Positions 31,261 through 36,607 of a stretch of DNA of 36,607 nt are shown here, piece after piece; within the stretch, counting starts at the first letter, position 1; each line of letters opens with the position of its first letter. The stretch covers positions 1 through 36,607 of the forward strand of contig NZ_JAOVZN010000006.1 of NCBI RefSeq assembly GCF_025717045.1, in the 5' to 3' direction. The notes beneath the pieces were generated by a model that searched no databases, was not told the origin of the DNA, and saw only the letters and a program-made list of their open reading frames with translations. The translations under genes and the position numbers were made by a program. The DNA is from Flavobacterium sp. SH_e (lineage in GTDB: Bacteria; Bacteroidota; Bacteroidia; Flavobacteriales; Flavobacteriaceae).

Positions 31261-32415
31261 ATGAAAAAAGTTTACCTGCTAATTTTATTAATTTCAATTT
31301 CATCGTTCGCACAAAAAACGTTCGACAACATTAAATCAGAAAAACTAGGAGAAGAACGAAGAATCACAATCGGACTTCCTGCTTCTTACGAAGCAAACAA
31401 AGACAAAAAATATCCAGTTCTTTATTTATTGGATGGCGATTATTTATTTGACCCATTTTCTGGAGCTATAAGTTATGGCACTTATTGGGATGATATTCCA
31501 GAAATGATTATCATTGGAATTCATCAAAATAAAGACGGAGAACGTTTTGATGACACAACAATCGACCAAAATGAAGGACTTCCTTTTGAAAAGGGAGCAA
31601 AATTTTTTGAATTTATAGGAGCTGAATTAATTCCATATATTGAGAAAAAATATCGCACATCGCCTTTCAGACTTATTGCAGGTCATGATTTAACGGCAAG
31701 TTTTGCTAATTTTTATTTATATAAAGAAATTCCGCTTTTCGATGCATACATCTGTTTAAGCCCAGAACTTGCACCAAAAATGGAAGTACGGGTTGCTGAA
31801 AAGTTTGCTAAAATAAAAAAACCAGTGTTCTATTATCTTTCTGCTGGAGAAGGCGATATCAAGAAAATAAAAGAACCAATAGAAAAATTAAACGGAAATA
31901 TTAAAATTGCTAATAATCCGTTAGTGAATTATAAATATGACGTATTCAAAGGTGCTACGCATTATACAGAAGTATTACATTCTATACCTAGTGCATTGTA
32001 TCAGATTTTTGAAGTATACAGACCAATAAATTCTGCCGAATACAACGACAAGATTGCGGTTCTTCAAACGGGTTATGCAGAATATCTAGAAAAAAAATAT
32101 ACAGCGATGTCTGAAGTTTTAGGCGTTCAGATTCCTGTTAGATATAGTGATTTCAAAGTAGTAGAAAATCTTATTTTAAAAAGAAACGCCTACGATGAAT
32201 TAAGTAAAATGGCTGAAATTGGAAATGTAAATTATCCAAAAGCCATGTTGGGAGAATATGAATTAGGCTTGATGTACGAAAAAATGGGCGATCCTAAACA
32301 TGCTTCAAAAAAATATCAAAATGCTTCGCAAATGGAACCAATTGGCGATTTGAATAAAGATTTGATGTATGAGAAGATTGACGAAATGAATACGCTTGCT
32401 AAAAAAACCAAATAA
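31261..32415 (+). CDS. Secreted esterase-like alpha/beta hydrolase with altered nucleophile
   Basis: Started at 31261, the protein has 384 residues and signal peptide MKKVYLLILLISISSFAQ; an ATG 12 bases upstream (31249) would add MPQI. It resembles the esterase D-like family: 'RRITIGLPASYEANKDKKYPVLYLLDGD', split for reference, 'MIIIGIHQNKDGERFDD', and a conserved-His region 'KGATHYTEVLHSIPSAL'. The nucleophile elbow, normally Gly-His-Ser-x-Gly-Gly, reads AGHDLTA, so Ser is replaced by Asp. The last roughly 60 residues look TPR-like ('LGEYELGLMYEKMGDPKHA'). Its stop overlaps the radA start (TAATG), so translation is coupled. Function is uncertain: an inactive scaffold or an Asp-dependent hydrolase. 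Confidence 0.8.
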   Translation: MKKVYLLILLISISSFAQKTFDNIKSEKLGEERRITIGLPASYEANKDKKYPVLYLLDGDYLFDPFSGAISYGTYWDDIPEMIIIGIHQNKDGERFDDTTIDQNEGLPFEKGAKFFEFIGAELIPYIEKKYRTSPFRLIAGHDLTASFANFYLYKEIPLFDAYICLSPELAPKMEVRVAEKFAKIKKPVFYYLSAGEGDIKKIKEPIEKLNGNIKIANNPLVNYKYDVFKGATHYTEVLHSIPSALYQIFEVYRPINSAEYNDKIAVLQTGYAEYLEKKYTAMSEVLGVQIPVRYSDFKVVENLILKRNAYDELSKMAEIGNVNYPKAMLGEYELGLMYEKMGDPKHASKKYQNASQMEPIGDLNKDLMYEKIDEMNTLAKKTK

Positions 32416-33776
32416 TGTCAAAAGTTAAAACTTCCTTTTTTTGCCAAAACTGCGGAACCCAATATGCCAAATGGCAAGGCCAATGCAATGCCTGCAAAGA
32501 ATGGAATACGATTGCCGAAGAAATTATTCAAAAACAAGACAAGGTTGCCTGGAAAAGTGAATCGGCTCCTGTTAGCAAAGCGCCAAGACCTTTAAAAATT
32601 ACTGAAATTGATTCTGCTCAAGAAGTTCGTATGGACACTACTGACAGTGAATTGAATCGTGTTTTAGGAGGCGGACTTGTCCCTGGGTCTTTGACGCTTT
32701 TGGGCGGTGAACCCGGCATCGGAAAAAGTACACTTTTACTTCAGGTTTCTTTAAAATTACCTTATAAGACTTTATACGTTTCTGGAGAAGAAAGTCAGAA
32801 ACAAATTAAAATGCGTGCAGAAAGAATTACGCCAAACAGCGACAACTGTTATATTCTTACTGAAACCAAAACGCAAAACATTTTCAAACAAATTGAAACC
32901 ATTCAGCCTGAAGTAGTCATAATCGATTCTATTCAGACTTTACATACCGATTATATCGAATCGACCGCAGGAAGTATTTCTCAAATTCGCGAAACCACAG
33001 CAGAATTGATCAAATTTGCCAAAGAAAGTAATATACCAGTAATCTTGATTGGACATATTACCAAAGACGGAAACATCGCTGGACCAAAAATTTTGGAACA
33101 TATGGTTGATACTGTTCTCCAATTTGAAGGCGACAGAAATCATATTTATCGAATTTTGCGTTCGCTTAAAAACCGTTTTGGTTCGACCTCTGAACTTGGA
33201 ATTTACGAAATGTTGGGCAGCGGATTACGAGAAGTTAGCAATCCTTCTGAAATCCTAATTTCTCATAAAGACGAAGAATTATCTGGAACTGCAATTGCGA
33301 CAACTTTAGAAGGTATGCGTCCATTGATGATCGAAATACAATCTTTAGTAAGCACAGCTGTTTATGGAACGCCTCAACGAAGCACAACAGGTTACAACGC
33401 CAAAAGACTAAACATGATTTTGGCTGTTTTAGAAAAAAGAGCCGGATTTCGTTTAGGCGCAAAAGACGTTTTCTTGAATGTAACTGGCGGAATTTCTGTT
33501 GACGATCCTGCAATTGACTTGGCGGTTGTGGCCGCGATTTTATCTTCAAATGAAGATATTCCTGTTGGAAAAGGATTCTGTTTTGCTGGAGAAGTCGGAC
33601 TTTCTGGCGAAATTCGTCCTGTAAATCGTGTTGACCAACGCATTCAAGAAGCTGAAAAACTAGGTTTCGATACTATTTTTGTTTCAAAATACAACAAAAT
33701 TGCTTTAAAAAATACTGGAATTAAGATTGAGCTTGTAGCAAAAATTGAAGATGTTGCAAGTATTTTATTTGGATGA
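32415..33776 (+). CDS. radA: DNA repair protein RadA (Sms)
   Basis: This 453-residue RecA-like ATPase promotes branch migration in recombinational repair. Domains in order: a C4 zinc finger (Cys10, 13, 24, 27; 'FFCQNCGTQYAKWQGQCNAC'), the ATPase core with Walker A GGEPGIGKST at 97-106 and 'VVIIDSIQTL' as Walker B, the RadA signature KNRFG at 252-256, and a C-terminal Lon-like S16 domain ('YGTPQRSTTGYNAKRLNM', 'DVFLNVTGGISVDDPAIDLA', 'GEVGLSGEIRPV'). Full length. The ATG at 32415 shares its A with the TAA of the esterase gene. A strong terminator follows. Confidence 0.98.
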   Translation: MSKVKTSFFCQNCGTQYAKWQGQCNACKEWNTIAEEIIQKQDKVAWKSESAPVSKAPRPLKITEIDSAQEVRMDTTDSELNRVLGGGLVPGSLTLLGGEPGIGKSTLLLQVSLKLPYKTLYVSGEESQKQIKMRAERITPNSDNCYILTETKTQNIFKQIETIQPEVVIIDSIQTLHTDYIESTAGSISQIRETTAELIKFAKESNIPVILIGHITKDGNIAGPKILEHMVDTVLQFEGDRNHIYRILRSLKNRFGSTSELGIYEMLGSGLREVSNPSEILISHKDEELSGTAIATTLEGMRPLMIEIQSLVSTAVYGTPQRSTTGYNAKRLNMILAVLEKRAGFRLGAKDVFLNVTGGISVDDPAIDLAVVAAILSSNEDIPVGKGFCFAGEVGLSGEIRPVNRVDQRIQEAEKLGFDTIFVSKYNKIALKNTGIKIELVAKIEDVASILFG

Positions 33777-33797
33777 TTTTTAGAATAATCTATTATA

Positions 33798-33842
33798 AAA
33801 AAATCCTGCTAGAATGTATAATATACTTTAGCAGGATTTTTT
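33798..33842. terminator. Bidirectional terminator between radA and the lipoprotein gene
   Basis: AAAAAATCCTGCTA (33798-33811) and TAGCAGGATTTTTT (33829-33842) form a perfect 14-bp stem; within the loop GTATA/TATAC can pair. It serves the convergent genes radA (plus) and the minus-strand gene ending at 33860. Confidence 0.9.
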
Positions 33843-33859
33843 ATAACCTTCTTAAATTA

Positions 33860-34345
33860 TTACCATTTTATAATTCTAAAACTTCCTTCAGTAACTGTAA
33901 ATGTTTCTCCTTTTGAAGTACCTGAAAAACTAAAAGTTCCTTCAATTTTTTTATCATCATTAGCAGTTATATTTATAGTGCCAGATGTAGCATTAGAATT
34001 GTTTATTTCTGGCATAAAACTAAAAGTCGCCTGATAAGTAGTTGTAAGATTTGACAAATCATATACTATTGGATGACTTCCTGTTGTAATATTTAAAGGC
34101 ATCCATAAAGAGATTTTTTTATATGTGTCATCAATTCCTGAACTTCCCATTATATTTACACTTGCTGAAGTAATTAAAGCGGGTTCAGAAAAATTATATA
34201 CTTTTTCATTATACTTAAATTTCATAAATCCTTCCTGACTGCTTGGATTTTCTGTATCATCAGACGAATTATCACTACTGCATGAAGACAAGACTAATGC
34301 ACTAATTGCAAAAGACAAAAACATAATTTTTTTTAAAATTTTCAT
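33860..34345 (-). CDS. Small lipoprotein of unknown function (161 aa)
   Basis: Signal MKILKKIMFLSFAISALVLSSC; Cys22 fits the lipobox (L-S-S-C), followed by the acidic SSDNSSDD linker typical of flavobacterial surface lipoproteins. The rest is beta-rich: 'FMKFKYNEKVYNFSEPALI', 'KKISLWMPLNI', and a final 'GTFSFSGTSKGETFTVTEGSF' strand pattern. It resembles DUF6252-type lipoproteins, but I am not certain. Monocistronic: a -7 box upstream and a bidirectional terminator downstream. Confidence 0.75.
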   Translation of the reverse strand: MKILKKIMFLSFAISALVLSSCSSDNSSDDTENPSSQEGFMKFKYNEKVYNFSEPALITSASVNIMGSSGIDDTYKKISLWMPLNITTGSHPIVYDLSNLTTTYQATFSFMPEINNSNATSGTINITANDDKKIEGTFSFSGTSKGETFTVTEGSFRIIKW

Positions 34346-34375
34346 TTAACCGATTTTTTTATTGTTTAATAAAAA

Positions 34376-34383
34376 CAAATATA
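34376..34383 (-). promoter_or_regulatory. -7 promoter element TATATTTG for the small lipoprotein
   Basis: TATATTTG on the minus strand fits TAnnTTTG, 30 bases before the ATG at 34345. No TTG at the ideal spacing. Confidence 0.4.
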
Positions 34384-34573
34384 TAAGATATTTACTACAT
34401 AATATTACAGTTTTCCACAAATATCAAAAGAAAATAAAATCAAGAAGATCGTTACCTTTTGAAATAGCATCGACAAGTAAACACAAACATTATTATATCA
34501 GCATTTTAGGTATATTGTTTAAAAATTAAAAGAAAAACTCTACAAGCTGATAATTTTAAATTTAAATTTATCC

Positions 34574-34581
34574 TAGATTTG
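34574..34581 (+). promoter_or_regulatory. -7 promoter element TAGATTTG for the AsmA/GT51 gene
   Basis: TAGATTTG fits TAnnTTTG and lies 32 bases before the ATG at 34614. The -33 region lacks TTG. Confidence 0.45.
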
Positions 34582-34613
34582 AAAACTAAATAATTTCGAA
34601 GCAAATTAATTTT

Positions 34614-36578
34614 ATGAATTTTCCAAAACAAAAAATATACAAAGCATTAAAAATACTAGGAATAATAATCGTAGTGCTTTGCATCGGACTTTACTATTTT
34701 CGTGATTCGCTTTTAAAACAGGCTATCGCGAAAGTGACTCATAAAATGGCCGTGCAATACAACAGTAACTTTTCTGTAGAGTCAGCTTCATTTGATGGTT
34801 TATCAACCATAAAATTGACAGATGTGGTTTTAGCGCCAATCAATGCTGACACGCTTTGCAAAATTAAGAATGTAGAAACTAGCATTAGTTTAAGTAATTT
34901 ATTAATTGGCGATGTTCAGCTTGGAACTTTAAAAGTTGACAACGGTTATATTCAATTAGTCAAAAAAGGCAAAAAACGAAATTTTGATGCCTTTTTAAAA
35001 AGAGACAAAGAGGAGACAGAATCGAACGAAAAACGCAAATATGCTGCTTTTGCATACAGAATCATTTCAAAAGTGCTGAATTTGGTTCCGACCGATATGG
35101 ATTTGAAAAACTTTCAATTCAAAATCGACGATAACGGAAAACAAACTTCTATAGATGTAGATAAACTCGTTTTAAGCAACAAACAGCTCGAAACCAATCT
35201 TCATGTCCAGGCAAAAGATTTTGATCAGCGCTGGAACATTAAAGGATTTGCCGATCCAAGAAACAAAAAAGCTGATATTCGTTTTTTCAACTTAGATACT
35301 GGCGCGATTCGCGTTCCGTATTTAGATCAGCGTTATAACTTAAAAGCAAGTTTTGATTCTATTCGTCTTAATGTTCAAAACATTGACAAAAGTGGCAGCG
35401 AACTTCATATCGACGGTTACACTTCTATCGCAAATCTTAAAATCAACCACCCAAAAATCGCGAGTAAGGATGTCGTGATAAAAAATGCCCGTTTTGATTA
35501 CCGATTTTTATTGGGCGATAGTTTTATTTCTATCGATAGTTCTTCGACTATGCAGCTGAACAAGATTAAAGTTCGTCCTTATATTTCTTACGACACTGAA
35601 AAAGACACAGTTTATACTTTGAAAGTTGATATTCCGAAAATGAAAGCGCAAGATTTTATCGTTTCGCTTCCTGATGGTTTATTCACGCATTTTCAAGGAA
35701 TGCAGGCAACTGGAAATTTCGATTACAAATTGGATTTCAAATTCAATAAAAATAAACCCAATACGCTTGTTTTTGACAGTAAGCTTAACAAAGAAGATTT
35801 ACGAATTACCAAATATGGCGAAGCCGATTTAAATAAGCTAAATGGCGAATTTGTTTATCGTGCGATTATTCAGAATGTCTTGCAAAGACCTGTTTTGGTT
35901 GGAAATGCAAATCCGAATTATACGCCTTTGGACCAAATTTCTCCATATTTGAGAAAATGTGTTTTAACAACCGAAGATCCGTCTTTCTTCTCACATCGCG
36001 GATTTATAAACGAAGCGTTCAAACAATCTATTCTTAAAAACATTCGGACTAAGAAATTCTCTCGCGGGGCAAGCACAATCAGCATGCAGTTAATTAAGAA
36101 TGTCTTTTTAACTCGTGAAAAAACGCTTTCGCGAAAGCTTGAAGAAATTTTATTGGTTTACATTTTAGAAAACAACCGAATTGTAAGCAAAGAAAGAATG
36201 TTGGAAGTGTATTTCAATATTATTGAATGGGGTCCAAATGTTTACGGAATTGGTGAAGCGAGTCATTTCTATTTTCAAAAAAGTCCTTCGGCTTTAAATG
36301 TTGACGAATGTTTATACTTGGCAACGATTATTCCGAAACCAAGAAAATTCATGTATCAGTTTAATGATGAAGGTAACTTGAAAGATTACGCTATTAAAAA
36401 CCAAAAATTCCTAAAGAATTTAATGTTTAGAAGAGGACTTTTAGTTCCTGAAGATACAATTGGCTTATTGCCTGTTTACATTTCAGGAAATGCACGTTCT
36501 CTAATAAAAATTAAAGTTCCAGATTCTACAGCAATCAAAACAGATTCTTTGGCTGTTGATGATGAATTTGATTTGTAA
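34614..36578 (+). CDS. AsmA-like / GT51 peptidoglycan glycosyltransferase fusion
   Basis: This 654-residue protein has one N-terminal membrane helix (about 10-30, 'ALKILGIIIVVLCIGLYYF'), then a roughly 390-residue periplasmic part with AsmA/DUF748-like beta structure ('NFSVESASFDGLSTIKLTDVVLAP', split, and 'LSNLLIGDVQLGTLKVDNGYI'), and a C-terminal GT51 transglycosylase domain from about 420. GT51 motifs: 'TTEDPSFFSHRG' with catalytic Glu454, 'RGASTISMQLIKNVFL' (canonical RGGSTITQQ slightly altered), 'RKLEEI', and 'YFNIIEWGPNVYGIGEA'. No transpeptidase domain is present, so it would only polymerise glycan strands from lipid II. The N-terminal half probably spans or contacts the periplasm. Confidence 0.9.
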   Translation: MNFPKQKIYKALKILGIIIVVLCIGLYYFRDSLLKQAIAKVTHKMAVQYNSNFSVESASFDGLSTIKLTDVVLAPINADTLCKIKNVETSISLSNLLIGDVQLGTLKVDNGYIQLVKKGKKRNFDAFLKRDKEETESNEKRKYAAFAYRIISKVLNLVPTDMDLKNFQFKIDDNGKQTSIDVDKLVLSNKQLETNLHVQAKDFDQRWNIKGFADPRNKKADIRFFNLDTGAIRVPYLDQRYNLKASFDSIRLNVQNIDKSGSELHIDGYTSIANLKINHPKIASKDVVIKNARFDYRFLLGDSFISIDSSSTMQLNKIKVRPYISYDTEKDTVYTLKVDIPKMKAQDFIVSLPDGLFTHFQGMQATGNFDYKLDFKFNKNKPNTLVFDSKLNKEDLRITKYGEADLNKLNGEFVYRAIIQNVLQRPVLVGNANPNYTPLDQISPYLRKCVLTTEDPSFFSHRGFINEAFKQSILKNIRTKKFSRGASTISMQLIKNVFLTREKTLSRKLEEILLVYILENNRIVSKERMLEVYFNIIEWGPNVYGIGEASHFYFQKSPSALNVDECLYLATIIPKPRKFMYQFNDEGNLKDYAIKNQKFLKNLMFRRGLLVPEDTIGLLPVYISGNARSLIKIKVPDSTAIKTDSLAVDDEFDL

Positions 36579-36590
36579 ATAGTTAAGCTT

Positions 36591-36607
36591 AACCGCAAAG
36601 GACGCAA
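36591..36607. repeat. Start of a CGCAAAG-type repeat (cut by window edge)
   Basis: After the last stop the window ends with CGCAAAG (36594-36600), GA, CGCAA (36603-36607). Two CGCAA units 9 bases apart at the very edge look like the start of a short tandem repeat; I recall similar CGCAAAG runs between flavobacterial genes. Only about two units are visible. Confidence 0.35.

Overview
The window looks like a stretch of a Flavobacterium-type chromosome (Bacteroidota, class Flavobacteriia). The evidence is: AT-rich DNA; upstream sites of the Bacteroidota form TTG-N19-TAnnTTTG (four exact copies, several isolated -7 boxes); secreted proteins with type IX secretion (T9SS) C-terminal sorting domains; an atpD-atpC pair standing apart from the other ATP synthase genes; a glycogen-synthase-like GT5 / DUF4270 / glmS operon divergent from panC-panD; and a TonB-dependent receptor paired with an SGNH lipoprotein. 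The species cannot be named from the sequence alone. No tRNA, rRNA, CRISPR array, insertion sequence or prophage was seen.

Left third (1-13.3 kb): three very large surface or secreted proteins surround a lone recX. The first (1-3809, minus strand) is cut by the window edge and has no internal stop. It is a strand-repeat protein with a SUEL-type (galactose/rhamnose-binding) lectin-like domain and Ig-like repeats. The other two (4982-10033 and 10156-13236, plus strand) are tandem paralogues that share a roughly 430-residue C-terminal module and sorting domain but have unrelated N-terminal parts: three copies of a two-domain unit plus two PA14-like domains in one, a DUF11-like domain in the other. 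The C-terminal module of the second is about 50-60% GC in sampled lines, against 27-38% in its flanks and in its paralogue.

Middle (13.3-20.6 kb, all minus strand): a three-gene operon of a TraB/GumN protein, an ECF-type sigma factor and a four-helix membrane protein; a bioF-like gene broken by a one-base frameshift at a T6 tract that is also a -1 slippery heptamer; an NmrA-like NAD(P)-binding protein with a long leader that can fold as a three-way junction; two small unknown genes separated by look-alike terminators; and atpD-atpC with a heptamer-repeat hairpin between them.

Right half (20.6-36.6 kb): an SGNH-hydrolase lipoprotein and its TonB-dependent receptor; two near-identical terminators; glmS, DUF4270 lipoprotein and GT5-only glycogen-synthase-like protein in one minus-strand operon; a divergent panC-panD operon; an esterase-like protein whose nucleophile serine is replaced by Asp, translationally coupled to radA; a small lipoprotein; and an AsmA-like/GT51 transglycosylase fusion.

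The housekeeping genes cover cofactor synthesis (pantothenate, remains of biotin), cell-wall precursor supply and polymerisation (glmS, GT51), energy (atpDC) and DNA repair (recX, radA). Around them sit cell-surface genes typical of environmental flavobacteria. I did not find a clear new defence or mobile system. The best candidates for undescribed biology are the structured leader at 17225-17327, the GC-shifted module swap at about 11.88-12.96 kb and the bioF slippery site.
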